Source of the DNA: Paenalicyclobacillus mengziensis
Lineage (GTDB): Bacteria > Bacillota > Bacilli > Alicyclobacillales > Alicyclobacillaceae
Length of the DNA stretch: 64,000 bases
Assembly (NCBI RefSeq): GCF_017298635.1
Contig: NZ_CP071182.1
Location: 1,860,001-1,924,000 of the forward strand
Reading direction: 5' to 3'
Shown here: positions 1-9,070 of the stretch, piece after piece
Layout: every line of letters starts with the position of its first letter
Position numbering within the stretch: position 1 is the stretch's first letter
Made by a program: the position numbers and the translations under genes
Notes under the pieces: generated by a model
Told to the model about the DNA's origin: nothing
Databases searched by the model: none
The model's input: only the letters and a program-made list of their open reading frames with translations

Positions 1-1
1 G

Positions 2-583
2 CACTTTACGGCGGGCGTGGTGCTTGCGATGGCCCCGATTGCACTTGTCACGATTATCGAAGACTTGGGGCACATGTTTGTGCTCAATGCCATCATTGAA
101 CGGGATGTCACGGTCGATCCCGGTTTTCCTCGCGTCCTCATCGGCAACGGCGTGGCCACATTTGTGGCATCTCTGCTAGGCGGCCCTGCTCAAACCACGT
201 ATGCTGAAAACCTCGGTGTGCTTGCCATCACAAGACAGTTCTCGAGTCGTATCATCGAGGGAGCGGCTGTTCTCGCCATTATTTTAGGTTTGTTCGGGAA
301 AGTCGGTGCCTTGATTCATACCATTCCTCCAGCGGTCATGGGCGGCATCAGCATCCTCTTGTTTGGAATGATTGCGGCGATGGGCATCCGCCACGTCATT
401 GAAGAACGCGTCGATTTGTCAAACATGAAAAACCTCATCGTGGTATCGGTGATTTTCATCATTGGTATTGGTCTGCCAAACAACGGCATTGCACTTGCTA
501 CCCTGGCAGGTCTTCTGGTCTACTGGATTGTTCCTGGCGGACAGGCAAAAGCAGAGCGTCCTGAGACACGCGAAACTGCCTGA
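2..583 (+). CDS. uracil/xanthine permease, C-terminal part (5' end outside window)
   Basis: The reading frame is open from base 2, so only the last 193 residues or so are present. The protein is very hydrophobic, with at least four membrane segments, and resembles the C-terminal half of the NCS2 nucleobase:cation symporters (UraA/PyrP). The conserved stretch GGPAQTTYAENLGVLAITR, with the acidic residue of the substrate site in TYAEN, is clear, followed by the membrane helices and the polar tail QAKAERPETRETA. It would import uracil or a related base through the cytoplasmic membrane. Substrate is inferred from family only. The neighbours (M24 peptidase, creatininase) do not refine it. Confidence 0.88.
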   Translation, partial: HFTAGVVLAMAPIALVTIIEDLGHMFVLNAIIERDVTVDPGFPRVLIGNGVATFVASLLGGPAQTTYAENLGVLAITRQFSSRIIEGAAVLAIILGLFGKVGALIHTIPPAVMGGISILLFGMIAAMGIRHVIEERVDLSNMKNLIVVSVIFIIGIGLPNNGIALATLAGLLVYWIVPGGQAKAERPETRETA

Positions 584-677
584 CACAGAAAAAACGCAAG
601 CGTAGAAGCCTGTGTAGCCTGGAAACCGTTAATTTGGAAAGCGCCAACACAGATACGGTTGGTACCGCTTTTTCCGA

Positions 678-704
678 CGTCGCCCCGTTCATCACGGGGC
701 GACG
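678..704. terminator. stem-loop after permease gene
   Basis: CGTCGCCCCG and CGGGGCGACG form a perfect 10-bp stem with a 7-base loop, 95 bp after the permease stop and 100 bp before the next gene. There is no T-run behind it, so it is a strong hairpin that may stop or stabilise the upstream transcript rather than a textbook intrinsic terminator. Confidence 0.5.
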
Positions 705-803
705 CACTTGTATCCATGAGGCAAGAGCCCAGAATTTTTGGATAGTCCTGTGTTATGCTAGGGGCATGCTTATAACTCTAGTACAACCTTCAGGAGGGGT
801 ACG

Positions 804-1994
804 ATGAAGCCATTGGTGATTTCTGCTGAAGAACGAGCTGGGCGTCGAGAGCGGATCGAACAGAAAGTGCAGGAAGCTGGCATGGAAGGTGCGGTCATCT
901 TCAGCCCAACGTCGATTTTTTATCTCGTGGGTTTTCATTTTATTCCAACAGAGCGTCCCATGGCGCTGGTGTTAACGGACGGTAAAACGACGTTGTTTGT
1001 GCCACGGCTCGAACACGAGCATGCAGAGACAGTATCCGATGCCGATACGGTGAAGTCCTATCCTGAATATCCCTCGGAGCTTCATCCGATGCGGCGATTG
1101 GCACAGTTGCTCGGCGAATTGGGTCTTAGAGCGGGAAAGATCGGCGTAGATGCGGATGGATACGGTTCCTCATGGGGATACCGTGGGCCCCGATTAAGCG
1201 AGGTGCTGCCGGAGGCGGATGTGGTGCCTGGTGTGGGCATGTGGGTTGAAGAAATGCGCATGTCGAAGTCAGATGCGGAAATCGCTTTAATTCGTGAAAG
1301 TTGCCGGTGGGGGAATCTTGCCCACGTCCTGCTTCAGCGTTATTCGGTTGCGGGGGCGAGAGAAATAGACATCTCCATGCGGGCGACGTCCGAGGCGACA
1401 TCTGCAATGATTGACACCCTCGGCCCGATTTATCGAGCTGCTGGGTCTGCCAGTGCATCTGCAGGATTTCGCGGCCAAATCGGTCCCAACTCGGCTTTAC
1501 CGCACGCAGTCACCATCAATGCCATACTCAAACAGGGTGACACGCTCGTCACTGGGGCTGGTGCAGACATCTACGGGTACCATAGCGAATTAGAGAGAAC
1601 GATGTTTGTCGGAGAGCCGAATGCCGAGCAGAGACGGTTTTTTGAACATATGCTCTCTGCACAGGACCTCGCTATCTCGCTCATCAAACCAGGGATTCCT
1701 TGCAACGCCATCGAACAGGAAATGCAGCGCTTTTACAAGGAAAATAATCTGGTACCCTATACGCGCCACCACACTGGCCACAACATTGGGCTCCAAGGAC
1801 ACGAGATGCCGTTTCTCGACCTAGGTGATGAAACCATCCTTCAACCAGGGATGCTGTTTACCATTGAGCCAGGATTCTACGTAGAAGGACTGGGTGGTTT
1901 TCGTCACTCTGACACAATTGTCGTTACCAAAGACGGGTCAGAGTCGTTAACTTATTATCCACGACAGCTCGAAGACTTGATTTGTGGCGTCTGA
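804..1994 (+). CDS. M24-family (Xaa-Pro dipeptidase/creatinase-like) hydrolase
   Basis: This 396-residue protein has the two-part layout of M24 enzymes: an N-terminal creatinase-type domain (about 1-150) and a C-terminal pita-bread domain. Seen motifs are HHTGHNIGLQGHE (about 322-333) and FTIEPGFYVEG (about 352-362). The first metal-ligand region reads GAGADIYGYHSELERTMFVG, so the Asp pair typical of prolidases is not conserved; SELERT also occurs in ectoine-hydrolase and creatinase-like members. It could therefore cleave an amidino or amide bond instead of Xaa-Pro peptides. ATG at 804 follows AGGAGGGG with good spacing. The creatininase-family gene begins 37 bp after its stop, which suggests a joint pathway. 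Confidence 0.8.
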   Translation: MKPLVISAEERAGRRERIEQKVQEAGMEGAVIFSPTSIFYLVGFHFIPTERPMALVLTDGKTTLFVPRLEHEHAETVSDADTVKSYPEYPSELHPMRRLAQLLGELGLRAGKIGVDADGYGSSWGYRGPRLSEVLPEADVVPGVGMWVEEMRMSKSDAEIALIRESCRWGNLAHVLLQRYSVAGAREIDISMRATSEATSAMIDTLGPIYRAAGSASASAGFRGQIGPNSALPHAVTINAILKQGDTLVTGAGADIYGYHSELERTMFVGEPNAEQRRFFEHMLSAQDLAISLIKPGIPCNAIEQEMQRFYKENNLVPYTRHHTGHNIGLQGHEMPFLDLGDETILQPGMLFTIEPGFYVEGLGGFRHSDTIVVTKDGSESLTYYPRQLEDLICGV

Positions 1995-2031
1995 CTGTCT
2001 GACTGCGGACGGCCGAAAGGGGGATTTGCTC

Positions 2032-2763
2032 GTGTACATGGAGCGCCTGAATATGCACCGCTTTGCAGAAGTAATGAAGGACGGCACAGTGAAAACAGCC
2101 TTGATTCCGATTGGGATGACGGAAGCCCACGGGGAACATTGTGCACTTGGTACCGATTTTTTAATTCCGCGCGAATTTGTGCGGAGACTGGATGAAGCGG
2201 TGGGCGACAAGGTCATGATGACCCCAGAAATCCCATTTGGGCATTCATGGTCACTCGCACCCTTCCCAGGGACCCTCGACATCCCTGGCCGGGTTTTCGC
2301 TGATTACGTGTCCGCTGTTGGCGAGCAGTTGGTTCAACAGGGCTTTCATTACATCGTTCTCTTCAATGGCCACGGAGGCAACATGCCGGCTTTGTCGTTC
2401 GTCAGTGAACATCTTGCTGACGTCGGTGCCACCGTTCTCTCCATCAACTGGTGGATGGACTACCGCGACCTCATCATCCCAATTGCCCCGGATTTCGGTC
2501 ACGCAGGCGAAGACGAAACCTCGTGCGTGATGGCTATCGACGAATCTCTTGTCGATCTGACCTATGCTCATCGCCATATGGACAGTGTGTCCCGCAAGCT
2601 TCGCTTCGCGGGCATGGAAACGTTCAACTATCCAAATGCCAACAATGGTGACGCCACCAAAGCGACCGCAGAAAAAGGACGAGCCATTTACGAGGCTCTG
2701 GTACCAGCCATGCTGAAGGACCTTGAAGATATGTGGAACCATCCTCCAAGAAGCAACGCGTGA
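2032..2763 (+). CDS. creatininase family protein
   Basis: A 243-residue metal-dependent amidohydrolase of the creatininase fold. The family signatures are all visible: GMTEAHGEH with a following TD (about 28-42), the NGHGGN motif (about 112) and HAGEDETS (about 160). Members open cyclic amides (creatinine to creatine) or act on formamides in cofactor pathways. I chose GTG at 2032, preceded by AAAGGGGG eight bases upstream, over an in-frame GTG at 1984 that overlaps the previous gene and lacks a ribosome site. Being 37 bp behind an M24/creatinase-fold gene, the pair could act on creatinine-like compounds; this is inference. Confidence 0.85.
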   Translation: MYMERLNMHRFAEVMKDGTVKTALIPIGMTEAHGEHCALGTDFLIPREFVRRLDEAVGDKVMMTPEIPFGHSWSLAPFPGTLDIPGRVFADYVSAVGEQLVQQGFHYIVLFNGHGGNMPALSFVSEHLADVGATVLSINWWMDYRDLIIPIAPDFGHAGEDETSCVMAIDESLVDLTYAHRHMDSVSRKLRFAGMETFNYPNANNGDATKATAEKGRAIYEALVPAMLKDLEDMWNHPPRSNA

Positions 2764-2840
2764 GTCGGTCGTACATACTCGCCCGCGTTCCGAGACATGC
2801 TAGGTCTAGCTTCAACTGTCGACTCGGAGGTGGGTGTGGC

Positions 2841-3038
2841 ATGACAACGAGACGTAAATCGATTGGGCGTGGCGATGAAGCCTCAGGTCCCGTGATGAAC
2901 GCACGTGCCAGCGAGAGTATGGCACGCGGTGAGAGCGTGGAAAAGCTTAGTCACCATCAATACGGAAAGCCTGCTCTGGGAAAGTATTCTCGACGCCCTG
3001 GCGGAGAATATGGAGCTTCCGTTCGTGATTTACAGTAG
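2841..3038 (+). CDS. small basic hypothetical protein (65 aa)
   Basis: An ATG at 2841 is preceded by GGAGGTG eight bases upstream, which is a better ribosome site than most spurious ORFs have. The predicted product is polar, rich in Arg, Gly and Ser, without membrane segments, cysteines or a motif I recognise. It sits 77 bp after the creatininase gene and 50 bp before a terminator, so it could be the last gene of that transcript. It could also be chance; the composition is low-complexity and I cannot name a family. Confidence 0.3.
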   Translation: MTTRRKSIGRGDEASGPVMNARASESMARGESVEKLSHHQYGKPALGKYSRRPGGEYGASVRDLQ

Positions 3039-3087
3039 GGCTCGTCGTCTAGGAGACTCATGACAACCGGAGTATGACAGGGAAGCC

Positions 3088-3120
3088 GAACACCCCCGAC
3101 TATAGCAGCCGGGGGTGTTC
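3088..3120. terminator. bidirectional-type hairpin between convergent genes
   Basis: GAACACCCCCG and CGGGGGTGTTC form a perfect 11-bp stem with an 11-base loop. It lies between the + strand creatininase group and the - strand M20 gene. It is followed by a short tandem repeat (GCTCAAGGTTTTG, 13 bp, about 2.7 copies, 3121-3155). Confidence 0.65.
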
Positions 3121-3170
3121 GCTCAAGGTTTTGGCTCAAGGTTTTGGCTCAAGGTAATGAAAAATAGAGG

Positions 3171-4535
3171 TCATGCGGACTCTCCAAATTCCCTCATCAG
3201 CAGCACCATATGCAGCATCGCTTGTTCGAAATCTGCGATTCGAATTGACTCATCCGGTGCATGGGCTCTCGAATTCCACCATCCGCATCCTGTGGAGACA
3301 ATCGGAAAGTCAAGGCCGAGGTACTCGCCAAACGGATACATCGGTCCGGTACCTGCTGAGTTTGGCGACAACACTACTTCAGTTTCATACGCTTGGCGTG
3401 CCGTCTCTACAACCATACCGACGAATGGATGATTGATATCGGATCGATACGCGTGTTCACCGTTAATCTGACTCACCTCGACGTCTGTGAATCCATGGGT
3501 GTCCAGGTGTTTGCGGACCTTGGCTGTGATGTCGTCTGGGTCCTGGTTGGGCACAAGGCGGCAGTCTAACTTGGCTTGCGCACGTCTTGGCAACACGGTC
3601 TTGCTGCCTTCCCCGGTGTACCCGCTTTCCAGACCGCAGATGGTCATGGTCGGTGCATACCAGAGATGAAAGTTGGGATTTTCATCGCCACAGATGAGGG
3701 GCCTTAGCAGTCCAACTTGTTCGCTGAACTGTTTCCTGTTAAATGGTCGTTCCTCAGCCATCTGGATGAGCTCTGGTGACAAGGCGGCGACGTCATCGTA
3801 GAACCCGTCAACCAAAATCCGGTTGTCCCCATCTTTGAGTGTTGCTAGTGCCTGCACAAGCCGCCATGCGGCGTTATCGACAATCGCGCCGTTTGACGAG
3901 TGCAGGTCAATGTCGGCACCATGACACCACAGTTGCAGATAACACATCCCCTTAATGCCTGCGACCATCTCTACGTGTTCGTCCGCGTTTTTATGGCCGA
4001 ACTCCCAAATGCATGCGTCCGCTTGAAAAAGGTCAGCGTACTTTTCGAGATAGCGAGGTAAACTTGGAGAACCGATCTCCTCTTCACCTTCAATCAAGAA
4101 CTTGACATTGCAAGGGAGACCGCCGTTTTCCTGGAGGATGGAAATGGCCTGGAGCCGTACGGTTAAGTCGCCTTTGTTATCTGCCGCGCCGCGCGCATAG
4201 AGTTTGCCATCGTGGATCTCGGCACCAAACGGTGGCTTTGTCCATTCGTTCAAGGGTTCCGGGGGCTGCACATCGTAGTGGTTGTAAAACAAGAGAGTCT
4301 TGTTTGGATTTCCGTTGATTCCGGCGGAAAACTCTGCGTAGATGACCGGGTTTCCACCGCAGTCGTCGAGGACTTTTGTTTGGCCTCCGACGGTCGTTAT
4401 CATGTCCTGTACTATCTGTACAGTTTCTTCGATGCCAACGTGTTGTGCTGCAATACTGGGTTGCCTACAGTAGCGTTGAAGCGTACTGACTGCTTCTGTC
4501 ATCTGTCGATGAACCAGCTCCTTGAAGATGTTCAT
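3171..4535 (-). CDS. M20-family dipeptidase
   Basis: A 454-residue zinc peptidase of the M20 family, most like the cytosolic dipeptidase/carnosinase-like group. The first metal ligand is in LLFYNHYDVQPPEP (about 85-98), the bridging Asp in ARGAADNKGD (about 113-122), the catalytic Glu pair in IEGEEEIGS (about 148-156), and HLWYAPTMTICGLESGY belongs to the dimerisation/catalytic transition. It would hydrolyse short peptides in the cytoplasm. ATG at 4535 follows AGAGGGG with 7-base spacing. It is convergent with the creatininase gene and divergent from an MFS transporter that has its own promoter; a functional link is possible but not shown. Confidence 0.88.
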   Translation of the reverse strand: MNIFKELVHRQMTEAVSTLQRYCRQPSIAAQHVGIEETVQIVQDMITTVGGQTKVLDDCGGNPVIYAEFSAGINGNPNKTLLFYNHYDVQPPEPLNEWTKPPFGAEIHDGKLYARGAADNKGDLTVRLQAISILQENGGLPCNVKFLIEGEEEIGSPSLPRYLEKYADLFQADACIWEFGHKNADEHVEMVAGIKGMCYLQLWCHGADIDLHSSNGAIVDNAAWRLVQALATLKDGDNRILVDGFYDDVAALSPELIQMAEERPFNRKQFSEQVGLLRPLICGDENPNFHLWYAPTMTICGLESGYTGEGSKTVLPRRAQAKLDCRLVPNQDPDDITAKVRKHLDTHGFTDVEVSQINGEHAYRSDINHPFVGMVVETARQAYETEVVLSPNSAGTGPMYPFGEYLGLDFPIVSTGCGWWNSRAHAPDESIRIADFEQAMLHMVLLMREFGESA

Positions 4536-4622
4536 CTCTTAACCCCTCTCAAGAACGTTCATAATTCTTAGTTAATGTTCGACGTCTTTTTGCGAAGTCC
4601 TTGCACGAAAGACGAGTCTGAG

Positions 4623-4651
4623 ATGACACGTATCATGGCGTGGGTTATACT
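4623..4651 (+). promoter_or_regulatory. sigma-A type promoter of the MFS gene
   Basis: ATGACA (4623-4628) and TATACT (4646-4651) are separated by 17 bp. The element lies 87 bp upstream of the MFS start codon. Confidence 0.5.
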
Positions 4652-4738
4652 TTCGAGGGGGCAACCCCGACTGCAACACATGGATTTTCGATTTTCAGCG
4701 CGATGGTCCGACAGCGGTGGTCTGACAAAGGAGAATCG

Positions 4739-5914
4739 ATGAAAAAATCCCTCGTTTTTTACTTTGGTAGTGAGATATTCCTGAGTTTTGGCATTGGTAT
4801 GTCAACTTATGCTCAGCCTTTCCTGTATAAAACCGGGCACTTGTCTGATGCCAGTATTGGTATCTTGTTTGCCGTCAACTCGGCAAGCTCCGGTCTGTTT
4901 GCGCTCGTCCTCGGACCCGTCGCAGACAGAGTTGGTGCGTCCCGTATGTTCAAGCTCTCGACGTTGCTGATGGGAATCGGTTACTTATGGATGGGGCTTG
5001 TGAATGGATTTTGGGGCTGGTTGGCATCTGCTGTACTCTCCGGGCTTGCTGCCGGTTTGCTCATGAGCACAGAGAACGTGGTCCTGAGTTCTCTGTCTAA
5101 GGGACAGGAAAAGGCGGGGATACTTAGCCGATTTGTCTCGTGGTATATGCTGTTGATTGGCCTTGGAACCGTGACTTCCGGGTGGGTGAGCGCGATTTCG
5201 AGTTACCGCACGGCAGTATTGGCGGGCGGTTTTATCGCTCTTGTGGCACCCTTAATCCGCTATTTTGTCGTCGCCAACGACGCCAAGTCCCATCGCATGT
5301 TTAAACTTCCATCGAAACGAATTGTGTTGATGAGCTTATATGCTGTCTTGTTTGGTACTGCAATTGGCTTGTTCCGGCCGTTTGCAACGCTCGTCCTGAA
5401 TGGACATTTTGGCATGAGCGATGAACTCACATCTGCAGTTTCTGCCGCGACACTATTTATGATCTCGTTTGGTTCCCTGCTCGTCAGCCCACTCTTGCGT
5501 CGGTTGCGTCATGGGCGCACCTTGCTGCTCGCCTTTGTGGCCAGTATTCTGTTTACGCTCTTGATGGCCGTGACAGGGAATCCTTGGCTGTTCGCTGGAG
5601 CACTGCTTGTAAGTACGATTTTGACAAGTGTGCCTGGACCGATTGTGGATGCGACGTTCCTGGATATGACCCCTCAAACAGACTATGCCCAGATGTTCGG
5701 GATCCGTGTCTTTGGCAGCAGCGCAGGAAGTGCAATCGGGGCTTATGGAGGAGGTATTTTCATGAGTCATGCTGCGCTCCGAGGGTTGTTAACACTCTCC
5801 AGTGGCTTGCTCATTGTCTCCTGTCTCTACCTATTTTGGCTGCTTGCCCACGTTAGGAAGCGGCGGTACTCCACCGTGACGACGACTGTGCAGCGCGAGC
5901 AGTTCGAAGGCTGA
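4739..5914 (+). CDS. MFS transporter
   Basis: A 391-residue protein with about twelve hydrophobic segments and the MFS loop between helices 2 and 3 (GPVADRVGASRMFKL). It is an integral membrane transporter; the substrate cannot be read from sequence. ATG at 4739 (MKKSLVFYF) follows AAAGGAG and is preferred over the in-frame ATG at 4640, whose extra 33 residues are polar and lack a ribosome site and would overlap the promoter -10. It is divergent from the M20 dipeptidase gene, so uptake or export of peptides or amino acids is one possibility, unproven. Confidence 0.85.
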   Translation: MKKSLVFYFGSEIFLSFGIGMSTYAQPFLYKTGHLSDASIGILFAVNSASSGLFALVLGPVADRVGASRMFKLSTLLMGIGYLWMGLVNGFWGWLASAVLSGLAAGLLMSTENVVLSSLSKGQEKAGILSRFVSWYMLLIGLGTVTSGWVSAISSYRTAVLAGGFIALVAPLIRYFVVANDAKSHRMFKLPSKRIVLMSLYAVLFGTAIGLFRPFATLVLNGHFGMSDELTSAVSAATLFMISFGSLLVSPLLRRLRHGRTLLLAFVASILFTLLMAVTGNPWLFAGALLVSTILTSVPGPIVDATFLDMTPQTDYAQMFGIRVFGSSAGSAIGAYGGGIFMSHAALRGLLTLSSGLLIVSCLYLFWLLAHVRKRRYSTVTTTVQREQFEG

Positions 5915-5990
5915 ACGTCGTCGACCAGAGCGTGAATGACTTACGACTGGGGCGAGGGTGTTGACTGCTGAGCGTTGGCTCATGGTCGGG

Positions 5991-6050
5991 CCGCACATTC
6001 TGCTGCTGAGGGTTAACTCACCGCACATTCTGTTTCTGAGGGTTGGCTCA
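5991..6050. repeat. 30-bp direct repeat, two copies
   Basis: Two 30-bp units starting CCGCACATTCTG and ending with CTCA lie head to tail (5991-6020 and 6021-6050); a partial third copy is at about 5961-5982. The last bases of the second unit form the stop codon of the flavoprotein gene on the - strand, so the duplication abuts a gene 3' end. Confidence 0.75.
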
Positions 6051-7370
6051 TAATCCGAGCGCGTGCTCTGCCGCTGAGGTTCCAGCGAGATGTCCCGACG
6101 AGAATGCTACAGTGATGTTGTAACCTCCGGTATGCGCATGCACGTCCATGACTTCACCTGCGAAAAACAGTCCGTTGCAGACCTTGGACGCCATCGTCCT
6201 CGGGTCAATCTCACGTATGCTGACTCCGCCCCCAGTCACCGTGGCTTGCGCAAGGGGAAGAGTGCCCTTAATCTCAACTGGGAATGCTTTGACGTGCCGA
6301 ACAAGTGCCTCAAGTTCGGCATTTTTGATGTCGCTCATCGGATGGTCCTGTGCGATATCACATAGGTGAATCATCACGTCAGCAAGGCGATCGGGAACGA
6401 AGCGAGGCAGCAAATTGTGAATGTGCTTCCTTGGCTCAGATTCCTTGGCAGACTTCAGCTCATACAGCAGTTCATCTGTAGTTTGGCCTGGCAGAATGTC
6501 AATTTGAGCAAGTAGAGAGCACTGGCTGTCCTTACGGCGGGCGGTTGACACATAGTGGCTGCAGCGCAAAGCCGCCGGTCCGCTGAGCCCGAAGTGTGTA
6601 AACAGGAGATCGCCGCTCTCCGTGGTCAGTCGCTTCGGCTTCTTTCCCTGTAAGAAAATAGAGATGTTGATGCTTCGTAGAGACAGTCCTTGCAAAGTCC
6701 TGTTGCGAATGAATGGCTCTTCGCTGGTCAGTGGTACCTCGGTTGGATAGGGAGAAACAATCGTGTGACCCACTCGCTTGGCCCATGGGTACGCATCACC
6801 CGTACTACCGGTCGCCGGCACACTAGCACCACCGGTCGCGATAACGACGGAGGACGCCCGGACGATCCGCTTGTCTGCCAGAATTACACCCCGGACTTGC
6901 GGATTTTCTAGCTGTTCAGAATCCCTTTGATGTGTATCTTCGATGTATAAACCACTCACACGGCACTCTTCCCAAACATCTACACCAACTTCAAATACGC
7001 GGTTGACGAGTGCTTTGACGACCGTTTGTGCCTTATCCGTCACAGGAAAGACTCTACCTCGGTCTTCCTCTTTGAGTGCGATACCCAAACCTTCGAAGAA
7101 GGCCATGACATCACGGTTGGAAAACCGGTTTAGTGCAGAGTGCAAGAACCGCCCATTGCCCGGAATGTTCTCTATCAACTCAGAAAGGGGCTTTGCATTG
7201 GTGACGTTACATCTGCCACCGCCTGAAATGCCAAGCTTTCTGCCGAGTCTATTTCCCTTTTCGATTAATACAGTGCGTGCGCCCTGCTCGGCCGCAGCGA
7301 CGGCTGTCATCAGCCCAGCTGGCCCTCCGCCAATCACAATCACGTCGTATGTTAAGTCGGTATCAGCCAA
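6048..7370 (-). CDS. HI0933-family NAD(P)/FAD-dependent oxidoreductase
   Basis: A flavoprotein of about 440 residues (YhiN/HI0933-like). The N-terminal Rossmann signature YDVIVIGGGPAGLMTAVAAA is followed by GGGRCNVTN, and the C-terminal FAD-binding stretch FAGEVMDVHAHTGGYNITVA is intact. The reaction is unknown for most of the family. TTG at 7370 is chosen because AAAGGTGG lies seven bases upstream and the Rossmann strand starts right after it; an in-frame upstream start at 7529 would add 53 unrelated residues. It is divergent from the iron alcohol dehydrogenase. Confidence 0.88.
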   Translation of the reverse strand: MADTDLTYDVIVIGGGPAGLMTAVAAAEQGARTVLIEKGNRLGRKLGISGGGRCNVTNAKPLSELIENIPGNGRFLHSALNRFSNRDVMAFFEGLGIALKEEDRGRVFPVTDKAQTVVKALVNRVFEVGVDVWEECRVSGLYIEDTHQRDSEQLENPQVRGVILADKRIVRASSVVIATGGASVPATGSTGDAYPWAKRVGHTIVSPYPTEVPLTSEEPFIRNRTLQGLSLRSINISIFLQGKKPKRLTTESGDLLFTHFGLSGPAALRCSHYVSTARRKDSQCSLLAQIDILPGQTTDELLYELKSAKESEPRKHIHNLLPRFVPDRLADVMIHLCDIAQDHPMSDIKNAELEALVRHVKAFPVEIKGTLPLAQATVTGGGVSIREIDPRTMASKVCNGLFFAGEVMDVHAHTGGYNITVAFSSGHLAGTSAAEHALGL

Positions 7371-7483
7371 GTGTGCGCCACCTTTGACTCGAAATCCAGT
7401 CTCTCTGACTTTGTCCGAATCCCACTCTTTCTGATGAGACGAGGGACATTTTAGACTGGAGACATTATATCTATCTAGCCTGT

Positions 7484-7565
7484 GGTAAGCAACACGGCTG
7501 ACGGAGGACGAGCTTGCGGTAAGCAACATGCCACGCCGTAAGCAACACGGTCGACGGAGGACTAA
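7484..7565. repeat. imperfect repeats GTAAGCAACA between divergent genes
   Basis: GTAAGCAACA occurs three times (7484, 7519 and 7538); the first and third are followed by ACGG and GACGGAGGAC. The repeats lie between the flavoprotein and alcohol dehydrogenase starts, upstream of the latter's promoter, and may be a duplication or regulator sites. Confidence 0.5.
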
Positions 7566-7597
7566 GCGGTGTCAGAGCTGCGTCGAAGTCTTACGAA

Positions 7598-7626
7598 TTG
7601 GGACTTTGCGCGCAAAGGTGTACAAT
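7598..7626 (+). promoter_or_regulatory. sigma-A type promoter of the alcohol dehydrogenase gene
   Basis: TTGGGA (7598-7603) and TACAAT (7621-7626) are 17 bp apart, with the start codon 59 bp downstream. Confidence 0.55.
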
Positions 7627-7684
7627 AAGGGGACGGGCGCACACTCAAAATGACGCCCGATGGGAGACAGGAGGGAACATCTGC

Positions 7685-8851
7685 ATGAATTCATTTCGCT
7701 TTCAGAATCCAACAGCTTTGTATTACGGCAAGGGACAAATTGAAGAGTATCTGGCAGCCGAAGTCACGAAGTTCGGTAAGACAGTGCTTCTGGTATATGG
7801 CGGTGGCAGTATTCAGCGTAACGGACTCTACGATAAAGTCATGGGCATCCTTCGCAGAGCGGGAGTGACTGTGCACGAATTGCCTGGGGTCGAGCCAAAT
7901 CCACGACTGACTACGGTGTATAAAGGTATCGATATCTGCCGGAACGAGGGCGTTGACCTCATTCTCGCAGTTGGAGGCGGATCCGTCATCGACTGTTCAA
8001 AGGCCATCGCGATGGGCACCAAATACGACGGAGACGTTTGGGAAATCTACGAGCGTCGTGGCACGGCCACCGGCGCACTGCCGTTAGGGACGATTCTGAC
8101 GCTTGCGGCTACCGGATCGGAAATGAACTCTGGCGGTGTCATCACCAACTGGGAAACCAAGGAGAAGCTCGGTGGCGGCTCACCGTACACCTTCCCTGCA
8201 TTTTCCTTTTGCGATCCGGAGAATACATACACGGTTCCGAAAGACCAAACCGTGTACGGAATTTGCGATATGCTGGCGCACAGCTTCGAACATTATTTCC
8301 ATCCGACTGAGCACACGCCCTTGCAACAACATTTGATTGAGGCTGTCATTTCCACAATTGTGGAAAATGCCAAGTTTGCTGTAGACCATCCGGATGACTA
8401 TAACGCCAGAGAGACCATGATGTACTGCAGTACGATGGCTCTCAACGGCATGATCAACATGGGGGTTCAGGGTGACTGGGCTTGCCATGCGATGGAACAT
8501 GAGCTGAGCGCCATTTATGACATCCCGCACGGCGGTGGACTTGCCATTCTTTTCCCGCACTGGATGGACTACGTCATGAACACGAACCCTGAGCGGTTTG
8601 CAAACTTGGCAACACGCGTCTTCCACGTCGACTCTGCAGGGAAGTCCGTTGAGGAGCTTGCGAAGATGGCCATTGAAAAAGTGCGCGAGTTCTATGCATC
8701 AATTGGAGCACCCCAGCGTCTCGCTGATTATGATATTGGCCGGGAAAACCTCGAAAGAATGGCTGAACAAGCCGTCCGCTTTAGGCCAATTGGAAACTTC
8801 AAGACTCTAGAGAAGGATGACGTCTTGAAGATTCTTCAGAGTTCGTTGTAA
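7685..8851 (+). CDS. iron-containing alcohol dehydrogenase (butanol dehydrogenase type)
   Basis: A 388-residue group III alcohol dehydrogenase. The nucleotide-binding region [15 protein letters not shown] (about 98-112), [14 protein letters not shown] (about 140-153), and the metal ligands in [13 protein letters not shown] and [19 protein letters not shown] are present. The whole sequence matches the NADH-dependent butanol dehydrogenase/YugJ-YugK type. It would interconvert aldehydes and alcohols in the cytoplasm. ATG at 7685 ([17 protein letters not shown]) follows AGGAGGG; the longer in-frame start has no support. It stands alone, with its own promoter and a terminator 126 bp downstream. 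Confidence 0.9.
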   Translation: MNSFRFQNPTALYYGKGQIEEYLAAEVTKFGKTVLLVYGGGSIQRNGLYDKVMGILRRAGVTVHELPGVEPNPRLTTVYKGIDICRNEGVDLILAVGGGSVIDCSKAIAMGTKYDGDVWEIYERRGTATGALPLGTILTLAATGSEMNSGGVITNWETKEKLGGGSPYTFPAFSFCDPENTYTVPKDQTVYGICDMLAHSFEHYFHPTEHTPLQQHLIEAVISTIVENAKFAVDHPDDYNARETMMYCSTMALNGMINMGVQGDWACHAMEHELSAIYDIPHGGGLAILFPHWMDYVMNTNPERFANLATRVFHVDSAGKSVEELAKMAIEKVREFYASIGAPQRLADYDIGRENLERMAEQAVRFRPIGNFKTLEKDDVLKILQSSL

Positions 8852-8910
8852 TTTTATCGCTTAGGCGAGGCTGGCCTCGATGCTGCTTTGTGGTTGGGGC
8901 AGAGACGACA

Positions 8911-8949
8911 GCAGTGAGTGACAGCGGTGAGTGACAGCGGTGAGTGACA
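8911..8949. repeat. 13-bp tandem repeat, three copies
   Basis: GCRGTGAGTGACA is repeated three times head to tail, 60 bp after the alcohol dehydrogenase stop. Confidence 0.8.
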
Positions 8950-8976
8950 GAGTAAGCAAGAGGTTGTGAATTAGGT

Positions 8977-9004
8977 GGAGGCCCATAGCGCGCTATGGGC
9001 CTCC
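8977..9004. terminator. intrinsic terminator after alcohol dehydrogenase
   Basis: A perfect 28-bp palindrome built from GGAGGCCCATAGCG and its complement is followed by TTTT (9005-9008). Confidence 0.75.
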
Positions 9005-9024
9005 TTTTGGTGCGCCCGGCATGG

Positions 9025-9052
9025 GGGTGATGGGTGATCGGTGATGGGTGAT
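9025..9052. repeat. 7-bp tandem repeat, four copies
   Basis: GGGTGAT is repeated four times (third copy CGGTGAT) immediately before the first degenerate 53-bp unit. Confidence 0.75.
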
Positions 9053-9070
9053 GGGGGGTACATACTCTGA

